Below are positions 1 to 15,100 of a stretch of 64,000 nt of DNA, in pieces. Positions within the stretch are counted from its first letter, which is position 1. Every line of letters starts with the position of its first letter. The DNA comes from Lutjanus erythropterus. Its lineage: Eukaryota > Chordata > Actinopteri > Lutjaniformes > Lutjanidae. The stretch spans positions 29,843,555-29,907,554 of the forward strand of contig CM034591.1 in the NCBI GenBank assembly GCA_020091685.1. The letters run 5' to 3'. The notes under the pieces are model-generated. The model was not told the origin of the DNA. It saw only the letters and a program-made list of their open reading frames with translations, and searched no databases. Made by a program: the position numbers and the translations under genes.

Positions 1-3000
1 ATTGGTATCAATATAATATCAATTTCAAACCCTACTAAAGAAATTCTAAAAATATTACAAAAGCTATTTCAGCATATGACTGCTGAGAAATCACAGTTTT
101 TATTAACACGGCAGTGCAATGTCCCACTGGTTTCTGACAGTATATTTAAAAGAAAACAAATCAAAAAGCAACATGTAAATAAGCGTGCAGGTAACGAGTC
201 TATAACAGTGTACATAAAATATTAAAGTTATCTCTTGATATGCAAAACAGCCACAGGATCATGCTCATATTACTGCAACATCTCCTTGGGATAACTAACT
301 GAACTGAATGCTGGGAAATAAGGTAGAGTATTATTTTATTAATGTAGTCACTCATTCATTAAATAACACGAATTCCTTGTGTTCTGTCATTACCTCTAAC
401 CTCATGTTCTGTTGGATTTTTCTCCTTCACACTTCTCTCTGTCTCACTCTCTGCTTTGAGTTCAATTTGGTAAAACAGTGCTTCTTTAATGTTCTTTCTA
501 TCACACATACATGCACACATACTTGCTTTCTAAGACTGTTTGACTAAGATCATTTTGTCAAAACGGTGCCTTATTCATAGTCTCTATAACACTTTATAAC
601 AGACATACATACATCTTACACACACACATGCACACACACACACATTCTCTCTTAGATCACTTAGCTGGTGTGAACATGGGAGTAGACAGAGGAAAGGGAG
701 CTGTCCAACACGGCTAGAGTTTATGTTCACAGGAGCCGTCTGTCTGTTCTGCAGCGGCAGGAATTCATAGGGACCAAATTACATTAAAAAGATGGATATA
801 AAACTTTAATGGAATGATAAAAAGGAAAGGAGGAAGCGTGGGTCTCTCTCTTTCTCTGTTCTGTCATTAGCCCTCTTTTCTTCTCTTCCTCTTTTTTCCT
901 CTCAATTCCTCATTTCACCTTTTTCTCTCCTCACTTTTCTCTCCATTTCTTATCTTCTTTTCTTCCCTCAATTCTCCCCCTCCGCTCTCTCCCCCTTTCT
1001 CCCCCCTCTCGTAAATATGTAAGGGCTAGTCTGTCAAACAGAAGAGGTGAAACCTACTCTACGCTCAAACATGAAAAGACAGAAAGAAAGACAGAGTTGG
1101 AGAAAGAGTGGGAAAGAAAGGGGTACGACAGAAGGAGGTAGGAAGAGGAAAGGAAAAATATATAAAAAAATAAATAAATAAATATATATATATATACACA
1201 ATACAAACATATGTCAGGTTAAGGGATTCTCTTCCACAAGGGTTGAAACACAAAGATCTGCACTATAAAAATGCACACATATATTAAGTTCTACTGTATA
1301 TGTCACTTTGTGTGCATGATTGCTTGCCTTAGGATTTTATGTGCCTAAATGAAGGAGAAGCTTGTTGTGGCTGAAACGATCATCACAGAGACAGAAAAGC
1401 CCATTTATGGGAGCAGATTAGTTGGACACACTGAATGTTGTTGACGAATGCTGCACTTTTACCACCGTATGCATGGTAAGTTTGTTGTTAGCTGTGTAGT
1501 CAATCTTCTGTTAGGGTAGCGTTGTTAGCTACCTAGCTAATGTCAATCATAATGTCAAATCCACATGCAATGTTTTTTTTCTCTCACCGCACATACGCTT
1601 GATCCCAGCTCTCACCAGCACCCTGCCAGCGCTTTTTCTAGCAGAAAAAAACATTATATGGACACAGGGGTTGACACAGGGCCTGACTGTTGGCCTTACT
1701 ATACATGAAATCATACTGAATGAAATGTAGAAGTGCTCGCTAAGGTTGTCATTTTTTGAGCCGTGTGGGTGAGGAGATTAGGAGGCGAATGCAGCCTTTC
1801 CTGTCACTGCTGAGATGATGAGAGGATGGGTTTATGGTGACAAATTACACATCAATGTTAGAAAAATCCAATCTGTCCACACTTGGCTTTCTCCCATCAT
1901 TGGTTTAAATCCCTAAAAGCTTCCATACGTATCATATATTCTATTATTAGGCGAAAAGATTTTCTATGCATGCTTTAAAATTATTTTAACATTTAAACAA
2001 TAGTATGTACTGTATATCCATGCATGGGTGTACAGTAGGATTATTTTTTTAGATGTGACATGTACTTGTGCTTAATTTATTGAGACCATTATGACACAAG
2101 GAACTGTGAAATGGGATGAATGTGTGCAAAAAACTGACATATTATTGAACAGAAAGGACAACAGATTGTTTCATTCTACATGTCCTCTGTTCAAATAATT
2201 AACTGAATGAGTGAAACACACACACAAAAAGATATTTTCCATACAGACTCATGACTTGGGCTGGGTGCAGTTTAAGTAGCATCCCAGTGTTTTGTGTTTG
2301 TGTTTTAATGATGCAGCACAAAAAATACTTAAATGCTTCTAGACTATGCGTTATTATTTATGCTGACATATATTTGCTATCGTGTCTTGTTTTGTGGACT
2401 CTCAACGTCACCAGAGATGGATGTCGGTAGCATAAAGAAAGACAGAAGTCAAACTGTCACAGTGTTGGTCTGTGTCGATGTGCTTTCAGGGATGAGTTTG
2501 TCTGCATGAAACTTCACAACTGTGTTTTATTGCTTGTGAGCATGAGGAGGTGTGTGATTGATAAGGAGGACAAGCAGGTGTGTGTGTATGACACATGTTC
2601 TCAGTGTGCGCGTGTGTGTGTGTATGAGGGGGCCTGCAAGAGGTGGAGAGAGAGGGATGGAGGTTTGAATGATGGGGCACAGTGTGACCGAATGGACACA
2701 TCTATTACAGTCCACACACACAAAAACACACAGAGAGGTACATCCACACTCGCTTTCACTCACGAGAAAACACAGACAGAAGCACAAATACTGTCCAACT
2801 TATCTCTAATGTTGAGGACATCTGTACTCTGAGTGTGTGTGTGTGTGTGTGTTTGCTAGAGGGAATTAAATTCCTAACAACAATGAGAAAAGCATAGGGC
2901 CATAATTTAATGCATCCTAAATGTCCGCAGTTATGTGTGTGCCTCAGTGTGTGTAGCTGTGCTTGTTTTCCTGTGACTGTGTATGTATATGTACACGGCA

Positions 3001-3890
3001 CATACATGTGTACATACACATTTCTGTGTGTGTACATGCACATGTATCCAATGTATGCAAATCTCAGCTGCTTAATGATAATGTATGTGATAATAGCGTG
3101 GTACTAATTAATTTATAACTTTGCACTGAGGAGGCTGTTCCAGTGGCTAATATGATTCTATTACAGCAATTAGCCCACAATGACACTGGCTAGGTCACTC
3201 ACACAGACACACACCTTACAGTATGCAAATCTCACTCTGTCAGTGTGTTTCAGCCTAACTTGCTTGTGCCCATGTTTCCACCACCTTCTTTTACTGTGTT
3301 CTGTCTCTATCTGTCTTCCTTATTGTTGGGATTATGTTAACTGTCTCTGCCAACGCCAAAAAATGAACACACTTTCATAAAATGAAAGCTTTTTGGAGAA
3401 TTTAAGAGAATAAAAGAAAACTGGGCAGAGTCTCTGTTTTTTCCCACCACAGGCCACATTTAATGTGCGAGGCCATTGTTTAGATTATCACCTAAAACCA
3501 GGAGATCTGTCAGACTCCTTGAATTTAACTTTGACTCAGCAGCACTGACGGCCAACTGACAGCAGAGGCCAGCTAACAACCAGCTGCTGCCAGCCACCTG
3601 CCAGCCAGTCACTTGCAAAACTCGACTGGACTGCTGACACAAGCATCCAGGCAGCACAATTCAGTATGGAAAAAAGATGCCAAAAACCACCGCCAACAGG
3701 TAGCCTATAGAACAGCAGTATCTGACCCAACCGCAAGTTTGTTTATGACCGCCAGTGGAATCATTTATGTCTTTTCTCATGGCTATTTATCAGTGGCTTT
3801 TCTCTTTTGCTGTTTTTACATAGTTTGTGTGTAAATGCATGCATGTTAAATTTTATGTGTGCACTTGTGTGTATAAGTATGCATACTTAC
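1..3890 (-). other. Usherin intron after window exon 20 (partial)
   Basis: No further exon recognised. It holds a pyrimidine-rich tract at about 841-1015, a purine-rich stretch at 1074-1160, an A/T run at 1155-1200 and short GT tracts near 2832-2852 and 2930-3050. The segment 3080-3190 is rich in TAATTA-like sites. Confidence 0.6.
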
Positions 3891-4033
3891 TGTCCTCTGT
3901 GGTGAGCAGGGTTGCCCAGGGGCCGACCGTTTGCCCGTGTGTGTGTGAAATCACCAGTCGAAAGGCATACTGTGTGTACGGTGACAGGCCCTCTATGTGA
4001 TGGGAAAAGGTGTCTGTTGCATTTTCCAGAAGC
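3891..4033 (-). CDS. USH2A: Usherin exon 20 of window: seventh FN3 module, second half
   Basis: 143 nt, phase 2 in and phase 1 out. The acceptor is CACCTCCTAG|G and the donor GACA|GTAAGT. It encodes HHIEGLSPYTQYAFRLVISH and ends WATLLTTED. It lacks the C-x4-C pair that the five preceding FN3 modules carry. The next exon was not found in 1-3890. Confidence 0.92.
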
Positions 4034-6114
4034 CTAGGAGGTGATGGACACAAACATAAATACAATTACATATTGTATACATACATACACTGTATGTAAA
4101 TTATGTCTGCCTTGCTTTTTTTGTAAGAAGAATCCCAAGCAAATTTTGATAAAATGACAACAATTTAAACATATTTGTCACCATTAGTCACTAGTTAGCA
4201 AAACTTACATTCACAGTTGCTATGGATGCCATTTGTCCCAGCCACATTCATTCTTGCTATGTTGTATTTTTATAATATTATTTGACATTTAGTAACACCT
4301 TCAATGGATTAATCGAAGTTGGGTTGTATTACCAGAGATTCAGCGCTGAACAGCTCCCCAGAGAGTGTTTTCTGGACTAGCAGTTCCTGTGGTTAGCTTA
4401 AGTAATTACTACATAGTATATCCTGATTACCATGGTTACAATGACATTTGCTAGCCAGATGTTTTACCTGCATGTTCTTGTTACACAAAGTTCAAATACA
4501 GACCAAACCTCTACGACCTATATGCATTGACCATTTCAGGATGAATTGGGTAGGAAACATTTTGCACATTTTGTGTATGGAACGTGGTTAGTCTATATTT
4601 AATTTTTTTGGTGATTGTGTCTCAAACATAAGATGTTTTATCTTGTTTCCAGAAAACACGTATCTGTTTTATGTATTTATGCATTTTTTTCTACTGTGCT
4701 CTTTGTAAATTAATTTTATTTAAGTGTGATCTTGTAAAATTGTCAAGGGACAAGTTTCATATGGTCACTGCACAGTGACTATCTTGGCAATATGCACAAT
4801 ATTTTCATGCCTTTTCATCATATTCCCATGTCATACCTGAACCCATATCATATAATCATACAAAGGAATCTAGGACAAAGTAAGAGAATATTGTCATAAA
4901 TGAGGGACCGTTGACCATTTAGCATCAGATGGATAGAAGGGATGAATGAATGAATAAATCAGGGAACAATGAGATTTCCATAGCAGAGGAGGAGGAGGGC
5001 ATGGCTGTCTGATATATAATACATGTAGCTAGTCATTTATTTATCACCACAGAATGAGAGCCTCCTCTTCTTGGATTAAATTGCAATTTGTTGTCAGGAA
5101 GCATGTAATGAATACATATCAGATGCACACCCTCTCTCTCTTTTTATTCTATCACATTTTTTCTGCCTCTCTCTCTCCCTCTGCCCTGCTCTTTGATTTT
5201 TTTGTCTTTTTGACTCTACCCCCGTCTCTCCAGCTCATTTCCTCTCTCTTTTTCTGATGGTTTGTCATATTGATGTGACATATTCAGCTGTGCTGTATAA
5301 TGTACCCCTTTATATCTACATGTGTATGCATATGTGTGTGTACACATTTTTAGGTGCATATATATGTGATATGTATCTGAGAGTGTTTCTGTCACTCTCT
5401 TAATGCTCTTTATCATCACATGCGTCTGTCTCAGACCACTTGCATGTCCAAACTAGTCCCCAAGTTTATCTGCTGTGCCGGTACATTTCATGCTCCCTCT
5501 CACCTTGTCACAGGCCTTTGTGGGGATGTCCTCATTTGCAGGCTGTAACGGAGTGGGCCTGGTGCGTTGGAGTGGGCAGGGGCGGACCAGGATACATTCA
5601 GACTGGTACTGGTTGCATGTGCCAGCATCGGAGGTGACAACCCATCTGGGGCTGTAAGGACAGAGAGAGGAGATGTTGAGAGAAAGACACGAGGGAGGAA
5701 CAGGTGATGAAGGTAAGGAACAACTGTCTTTCACACAGATGCACACACACACACGCACACACACACCCATAAAAGCACAGCATTATGACCCCACTCTCTC
5801 AAGAGTGCCCTCTTTCCTAGCTGAACATGACAGCATAGTGTTAGCTTTGAGAAAATCAGTAAAAACATCTTGATTCAGTACGATAGTCGTGCTCTTAACA
5901 GAAACAGAGGATGCGAGGAAAGACAGAATAAGAGAGAGAGATAAGGACAACAAATAGAAGGAGAAAATGAGAGTGACTGTAGTGTTGACTATGCGAAATA
6001 AGAGTAGGCCCTCCGATGTATAAAGTGACCCTTCAATCAAACACACTGCTCTCTGTCCACGACAAGAAGACTGATTGCTGAAGACATCTTATCCTAAAGA
6101 TGGCTTTCACAAAC

Positions 6115-6152
<38 letters not shown>

Positions 6153-9100
6153 CTGAAAAAAGCCTCAAAATGTTCTTGGTTGAGAATATTATTAGTTGTG
6201 GTTCACCAACATAAATCATCACTCTTATTCACATTCATTATCCCAGTACATACACAGAAGAACACATTTTTTAAAATGTGACAGAAGCACTAGCCATCCA
6301 CAACCAAAGACCCACTAAAACATGTCTGTATGTGGGCATTTTTGTTTAAGGCCCTCCTGTGACTCCACTTGAAGTTTAATCTCCACCTCACTTGCTCTCT
6401 CTTTTTGTGCATTTGTGTCTGTGTGTATGTAAGTCTTTAGGGCTAAAGAGTTCCTGACTCATTTCATATCAATCTGTCTGAAAGAAGGATAGCTTGGACA
6501 ACCAAAAAATGTATAAACAAAAGAACAGAAACAAAAAAATGAAGGCAACTGAAGAGAAAAAAAAGAAACAAAGGAATGTAGAAGCAAGACACAGCTTTAA
6601 GTGTTGCCTACATTCAGTATCTAGTTGTTCAGTCGGTGTTTCTTGTCACTATGCAACTGCACTCTTGATGTTTGCAAGATTAATGATTATTTTTTCTTTT
6701 AATTTGGTTTAATTCAGTATGCTCTTTTTTAAAGGCATACGGTGTAGCATTTTCCTAAAACAACAACAAATACAAACATAATGATTAATTATGAGCAACT
6801 ATAGGTGTGTGGCGGTGGGTGTATCTGCAGCATCAGAGACTCTGCCTGTATTTTCATATTTCTCATATTTTGTCATTTGCAGCGTTTCTGGGCTTCAGCC
6901 TCTTTGGCAGTGGTGTGCAACCCCTAGCCAAAAACAGTGAATAAGTTTTGTGGTCTCCACAAAAACATAGCGATCAATAGTTACGTTGCATTCTCTGTCT
7001 CTTTCCACTGCTCTCTGTCCGTGAGAGTTTTACACACATGCACAGAGGCCAAACAGATTGAGGATCACTTTGGCTGTATTCACACAAAATCTGGCATTGT
7101 GCAGCAGTATGGCCGTGTTTATATGTGCTTTCGAATGTAAAACAATGCTGTAAAACACTCAGAACTAAATAACTTTTTATTTCTCTGATTCCCTGCTTTG
7201 TTCTCATGAACACTGCTTGTTCTCTTAATTCCCTCTACACGTCAATCTCCATGTCTCTGGTTCATTGAGCCGGAGAGGAGGTGGCAATATTCAATGGTGC
7301 ATCTACAAACAATGTATTTTACCTTTAATATAAATAAATTATAGGATCAATAAGATAAATCCATCCCATCCATTTATAAATTTTTTTTCAATTCATATAC
7401 CTAGTTTTTACCTTCTAATAAAGAAGACCCTATTGCAGATCAGCAAAATGGTCATTCCCCAAGTGTGTGTGTGTGTGTGTGTAATTCTTGAAACATTGAT
7501 TTCTGCCTCTCTGACACTCACACACACACACACAGACACGCACACACAAAACACATACATCACAAAGACACACACTGTTGGTGAGCCTGTGTCTCTTTCA
7601 TGGTGTGTTAGCAGGTACAATATCAGAGGTGTCACTAATCGTTTTAAACTATGCACTTTTATGTTCACTTCTCTCTCTCTGCTCTCCTCCTCCTCTGCTC
7701 TTCTGTCTCTTGCTCCACTATCTCCTCTCTGTTCTTTCATAGAACAAGGACGCATCAAGACAGTTTGCCTTAAAGAAGTCTAAAGAGATGCCAGAGGCAC
7801 AGAGGTAGAAAGAGAGATAGAAAGAGAGGAAACGTCTGGTATTTAAAATTTATACTTTCTTATGCCTTTGTTTTGAACTTGAACAGTAGAACTTTCCAAA
7901 GTCTGTCTTTTGTTGTTCTCTGACTGAGACATGGGTGTGGTGAGGTGTGTGTGCATGCGTATGTATTCCAACACTTTTGTCAACATTAGCTAAAGTCGTA
8001 AAAATGTGTGACTATACTGTAGGTGTGTGTGTTTGTGTGTGTGTGTTGCTTCCTGGTTACCATTATCTCCAGACTGCTCTGATCAGCTTTGACATTTATC
8101 AGTATTCACAATCAGCTTCTATTCTACACAATTACTAACACACACACCACACACAAATGCTGTGTAAATCAGAAATATGTGTTCAGATCATTAAGTAAAG
8201 TCAATGATGTGTGTGTGGGTGTGTGTGCGCGTGTTTGTCACAGCTACTCATCGAATAATTGTTTTTTTTTTTCTTTTGCATTGCAAGCTATAAAAATGAA
8301 CCTTTCCAGTTCGCAGGAGCAGCAATTAAAATCAAAGTAATGAGATAAAAATGTTACAATGGCACTTGGCCTTCTGTGTAGAGTCTGAAACAAAACTACA
8401 ATTATAGCCACTTAAATCATAACACATACAATTCAGTGGAGGACAGTTATAATGGAGGCTATAGCCATACTATAAGGAACTAAACTCCTATCCCTAGCGA
8501 TGTGTCATGCAGTGACATGATGATAGGGATGTTTCTGTGTAAACAGTTACCACAGAGCCCTGTACCATGTAATTTGTTTCCACACTAAATTTCTTATCAA
8601 AACTAGTGCAAAACATTAGCCATGATTTTAAATCCAGTCTACAATTTAAAGTCATATAAACTTTAAAAATAAAAAAAAAATGTTTGACAACTATTGTTAG
8701 CTTATTTAGCATGGCAAAACACAGTCCACATTTTTATTATTAGCTGTCACTGTTTGCAAGGTCATCGATAAATTACCTTAAGAAATAAGTCATGTGACAG
8801 TGGCAGTATAATACTATATTAGTCCCTACATTACCTACACCTGACTGGCTGATATTCTGAAAACATCACATTTCTCCCCAACTATTTAATAAAGATCAGT
8901 TGTGCAGTTGCACATTAAAGGAATTTTATGAAGTGGGGTTGTTTGAGGTAATCAGAAGAAGATGACGGTGGGTATACCACCAGGTTGGAGAAGCAGTGGG
9001 AGTACTGGTGTAGGAAGCTAAACACTGTGCTAATTTTTAGCCATCTAAAAGACAGCCTATTCTGAGGGGAAACTACTGATATATAAGACAAATATCAGCC

Positions 9101-12100
9101 TCTCCAAAGCAACCAAAAACCAGTAATTTTACCTCACTGAACATGGAAGTTGCTGGTCTACTGCTGCCGAGATCAAATAGTTTGTTTGTGTTATTTTGTG
9201 ACTTCTGAAATTTTGAACTAATCCCTTAAAACATCAAAGTCCTCCGGCTGCCTCTTTAATGAGAAGGTGCCGACTGCTGTCTGCTGTAGGTAATACACTG
9301 ACTTTGGACGAGTACCTCACAAAAAATCACTTTAAAAAAGCCAAACTATCCTTTTAGTAAAACTCCTCATTTTTTATATTAAAGAGGGTGATAAGTCACT
9401 TTATAAAGTATCATATCAGTATGTATCTCAAGACATATGGATTTATGCAGACGGCTGTGTTCACACTGCAACCAAAAGCGTCCTGAATCTGATTTTTGTT
9501 GCTCAAATGTGACTCAGATATAACTTTTTTCATGACAGTGTGAACAGCATAAATCACATGCAATCTGATCTTTTCAATTAAGCCGCTTTCACATGTGGTT
9601 CCAAATCAGATATAGGTCTGATTTTTTGCAATGTGACTTCAGTATGAAAAGTCATGTCAGAATTCATACAACTTTCATGCCTTCAATGTCCTGCTGCAAG
9701 ACTCTTGTGGAAAGGCGCTGAGAGATGCAGTGAAAAGTAACCCTTGACATCCTGAAATTTTAAATGAAATCTGCTTCTGTGAAGCCACTGTGCTCATGAA
9801 TTTGCAGACTTCCACTGCACTTCCATTTCCACTGAGTGCTGCATGTGAAGTCATTTTGTTATTGCTCTTTTGCGCATGCAGGTCAGTTCAGGACTGTGAC
9901 CAGTTCACACTGGAATCCGATTATGGCCACATTTAAATAACAGTGTGAACAGCCAAACAAAAAACTCAGACCTGATCAATAAATCAGCATTGAGCAGTAA
10001 GAGTTGAAGTCTGAACGTAGACTAGATTCCTAGTGAAAATCAAGTTTATTAAGTGTAGGCTGATGGCGGGAAGTGAACCTTAATTGCATCTGTGTTTTTC
10101 TTCTGTGTATATGTGTGTGTGTGTGTGTGTTTGTATGTACCTGCTGGTGGCGTAGTAACATTCAGTGGCATGCTCTCAACACAACCCTGTGTGTTACAGC
10201 CTCTGATCCAGAAGTTGTAGCTGGTGTAAGGCTGTAGGTCAGTCACAGACAACCAGCTGCCTGCTGCTGTACTTCCATCCAACACACCATCTCCGTCTAA
10301 GAGGCAAAGACACACAAAGAGACATGTAAGGTCTTAGGCCAAGCATGGTGTATGTATTTGGTGAGGAGTGAGACAGTAAAGTCTTGCACAGATTGTTTTC
10401 AGGGCACTTTTATTTATGAGAGTCATCAGTGTGACAACAGAAAAGTGATTCACAAAAGACACATAGAACAACAGAGGGAAAACAGAGGAGAATGAGAGAG
10501 AGTTCAAGAGAGACGAGTACTGACTGAGATTAACTGAGAGTGATCAAAAAAGAGGGTCTCCATATTGAGGTTATGCAAGGATAGTCAAAGAAAAGGGATC
10601 AGAAAATTACACCATGTAAGCCTATCCAATATATTTAGATGGGCGCACACACACACACACACGCACACACACATACATATACACACACACGCATCAGCTC
10701 TGTGTGAACTGATGAAGGCCGTATGTATCAAAGAAACAAGGGGTTGTGGGTAACTAGAGCGAAACACCATCTCTCTCTTTCTTCCACACCTCTTCTATCC
10801 TTCTCTCCACTCATTTTAATCTGTCTGTTCCTCTGTGAGGCACAGATCAAAGTCCCTGACTGTGTGTGTGTGCGCGTGTGTGTGTGTGTGAGAGAGACAG
10901 AGAGCGAGAGAGCGCTTGGTGAATATGTGTTAGTTAAAGGATGAGTGTGGGTGTGTGTTCTGCTCCTTTTCTCATCTTGTTCAATTTTCTTCTTCGCCAC
11001 TTTCTTTCCATGTCCAGTTCTTCTCTTCTATTTTGTTAGTCTCTTCTGCTGTTTTGTTGTATATCTTATGTTTTTTGTTTTTTTTTTAACCTGCAATCTC
11101 TTCTAATACATCTATGGAAATATGAGCTTCTCATCTCTCCTTTCTCTGTATACTATTGTTTACCACTACTTGTCTTTGTTCTTCCTTACGTCTTCATACT
11201 TCTGTTTTGCTCTGGACTACTATATCATCTCCTCTCTCAAGTCACTGGCAATATAAAAATCTTGTCTTTTCTGCTCCACTCTGGTTTGATTACTCCTTTC
11301 ACTTTCCCATTTCATGCCTGACTGTCAGTCCTAGTTGTCACTGCTGGTGAGAACTATCTCCACTCAACTTTTAAAAGAACTTTCACTGGAAAGCAGCAGT
11401 GATTTATTAGATTATTATACTAACATGATTCTGGGGAAACAAGCAATATCATAATGATCCCTATATAAGGAGGAAATTTGTATGCATTTATTGCCCCCAA
11501 TGAGCACTTTTTTTGTCAGAGAAAATGTGCCATCAATAGTGCTGTCAGTAACAGTGGATCCTGCAGTGAACCCTGTCCTAGCTGTCTGTTTGGTTGTGGG
11601 GAAATTATTAAGTTACCATAAGTAAGTTACCATACGGTACAAGGATCTCAGAAACAGCATTTTAAGATGTAGCAGTTAGCAGTTGCATTAATCTCAATCT
11701 CGCCTTGAGGAAGTAAAAGACTTTTTTTTTTTTTTTTCTTACAGTTAACATTTTAAATGACTTTTATTTGATCCAGCACCATTTAACAAATAGTTTTCTA
11801 AAATCAAAATCCTTTTCTTAAAGCGGTACAAGTAAGTGTAATTTAGACACGTTTCCATCTATTATTTTTGTTCACCACAGCACTAAGACGTCTCCAGGTA
11901 AAGTTGCAAATGACCCAAGAACTGATGACAAGAAATGTTTGTAATTCTAGTGAGCTGAGAGTCTGGTGTTGCTTTTGATGTGTTTAATCACAGCACAATT
12001 TTGCATTTCACAGACCTTGTTCACGGCAGACATTTTGACTTGTCATACGAGTAAAAGCACAGTTGAAACACATTTTGTTGAGGATAGTTCAATTCCATTA

Positions 12101-15100
12101 AGGGTTCCAGTTGCTGTGTTATGTTGTTGATTGTTGATTATGGCTGTGCTTTACCTGTTCTGACACGTCAAAATGTCCGTTATGAAAAAGGTCTATTTTC
12201 TCTGTCAATGACCGACATAAAAACTTTTTAATGTTGCTGAGCTTTTTCAAGATACCTTTTATTGATTTTTATACCTATATAGCTTTACATTTTCATTGTC
12301 CCTCCCATAGACTGTTTATAAAAATGGATGATGCGTCTTCTTCCTATAGTACAAAAATGAAGTCTGGAAACGTTATGTGGAGCCAGAGTCTGCGCATTTA
12401 TATAACAAATGAAATAAATTGAATTAAAACCAAAAAAGAACAACTGAACATACATCACCGTGATAACAACTACTTATGACAGAAATGATCTTTATCAAAA
12501 ATGTATTTGATGTGTACTTTGATTTTTAGTTTGGTCCATGTCCCACCTGTTAACATGGAGGGGGTGGGGTTTATGACTTCACTTTAAGGGAGCTGCCATT
12601 TCATTGATCTTTATGTCAATGGTCCTACTTACAAACTGTTTCAGTTTATTGATCACAATGCATGTCACTTTTAATTGCAAATGAAAAGACTGAAGTTGTA
12701 ATTACTGAAGCAAAAGCGAGGAGCTCTGCACTGGCACTAAATGTCAAGGCCCAACCCAGAAATCTTTGTGTGTCTTTTGATTGTGAGCTGAATTGTGATT
12801 GTTAAACAAATCCCTTAATTTGATACTAATGTCTGAGCAATGCTCAGGTATGGCTTCTTACACAACCCCTAAATCTTATCTGGTTGATATGATTTACTTA
12901 ACAACGTGTATAATGTACAGTGTACATACATTTGTAAAGCTACACAGAAAATGTGGCCAAGCTTCAGGGCATAATCTACATTTTTGTTTGCCTAGTTTGC
13001 AAACGTCAAACGTCAAATCAAAACAAATTAAGACAGAATATGGTGCCCTACATTTATCTGTTGTCTGGTAAATATGTGAAGCTCTGTATTACCTGTACAT
13101 GTGCGAAGGAATACAAAGCTTGTGTTTTTTATATGTGTACTGCTTGGTATGTACACTCAGGTTAATATTCATGCCACATCTATGTTTGTGTTTGTCTGTG
13201 TGTGTGCAAGAGAGAGCGCACGGATGTGTTACCTTTGCTTTTGTAGTACAGTGTGTAGCTGAGGTTCCCATTTGGTCTAGGAGGGGCTGTCCAGCGGGCC
13301 CGGAGTGATCGAGAGCTCTGATTGGCCAGTTCCAGCAGTATAGGGCCATCTGGGGCCATCTCTAATGTACGCATCTCCACCTGATTTAGAGAAAAAAAGA
13401 CAAGATACAAAAGCACACTTATTTTCTGTTGTTGTATATAAGAACAAACACACATACTAAACTGTAGACAATATTTTACTTTTTTTTACTATAATTCCAT
13501 TCACATTCATCCATCCAATTGCCACAGATGTAATTTTGAAATATAAAAAAAAAACATATTACAAAATCTGCACCTATTTGATAAGGGTCATAGTCATGGT
13601 GATGTATTTCACTGACTGGATTAATTAAGGTGTTAAAATATCACATTTAACACCAGTTTTAGTTTAAATGAAACCGCTTTACGAATCTGGCCTGCATTAA
13701 TTCTGCCCCTAGTTTTCTGTCCTCTTTCTTTTATCTCTACTGGTATCTTTTCTCTCAATCTACTCACTCTTCTCCTTTTCTCTTTCCATCATCACCCCGT
13801 TCTCTTCTTCTGTCTCATTTCCTCCTGTCTCTCTCTTCTGTGACCCTCTCCTCTGCTGCCCTTCGCATCCTCACTTTCCACCTCATCTCTCACTTTGCTC
13901 TGACCATTTACTCCATCCTCATCATTTCACTCTTTTATCCCTAAACTCCTTCCTTCCCTGACTTCTTTCTTCTCCTTTTCCCGTCCATCCTGTCATCTCC
14001 TCCTCTTCTCTCCTTCACCCTGCTCTTACCCCTCCCCTTCACACCTTCCTCTCCTCCTGTTCTGCTGTGTCAGCCATTCTCCCGGTGTTTGACTAAACAT
14101 GGCATCCGTATTGGAAAAATGCCCCAAAATATGGCCTGTCGTCAGAGACATCGTTGAGCGTGGAGTGGCATTTCCTACCAAATGTCACCGTCGCCACACC
14201 AACCCTCGTTATTGAGCCGAGAGAATCGATCACCTTTATGATGCCCAGTGACACACACGCACGCACACGCAAACCACATACACTTTGTAAATGTCTGAGC
14301 AGGCGTTCCCACATGTGTACCTATGTTTTTGTGTGTTGGTTAGTTACAGCAATAATCTGCATCATAAAAATATCCGTTTTGCTGTTTAAGCTGTCTTGTT
14401 TCAGTTGATGTGATAAGATTCATCCAACAGATAAGTTTTATGTGTGGAGAAAATATTGTGCAGACACTTAAGCTCAGAGTCTCTAAAGAAATTTCAAGGG
14501 CTTTCAAGGACTAGTGTGACCAACACTGCAACACAACAGCAATGGCTTATAAACTACGTAGTCTTCAAAGATCTCACAGAGGATCCTGCAGTTTATTATA
14601 TTAATAAATAAAATAATTAGAGTCTTCTCCACTGAGCAATTCACTGACCATTGGTCCCTTGCCACAGCCCCGTGCTGTGCAGGCCTGTAGCCTCAGTATG
14701 TGTCGGCTCCACGCAGAGAGTCCCTCGACCACAAAGGACCTCAGGGAGGAACTGGAGTTTAAAACGAGAACTCCATCCAGCCACAGGCCGTAGCTGGTTA
14801 TAATGCCTGTCAAAAGAACACATCTGATTATGACACATATGAGAAGAAGAGGAAAAATATGAGCAAACATGAGCAAACTGCCTGACAAGCCTGACATCTT
14901 TGCCAGACCACTAGTGACCAGAGCCTTTCTTAGTCAGTAAACAAGTTTCAGTGTTTACTGTCCCAAAAAAAGTTTTGGTACAAAAGTATCTCTGTATAGC
15001 ATGTAATTTTCCTTGCACGTAAAAATGACCAATGTGTCGCATTCATTCTCTGCCCTGAATCACCTCCATCATGACTACATTCCAAACACAACATCATTAC

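Larger units (their letters stand above)
5652..10140 (-). other. Usherin intron 18
   Basis: It contains a (CA)n tract (6112-6152), short GT/CA tracts near 7461-7560 and 8020-8045, and the inverted-repeat element at 9454-9954. No exon was recognised. Confidence 0.6.

Noticed and set aside
3460-3736. Possible usherin exon on the minus strand
   Set aside because: The open frames lack FN3 features and do not fit the phase required after exon 20.
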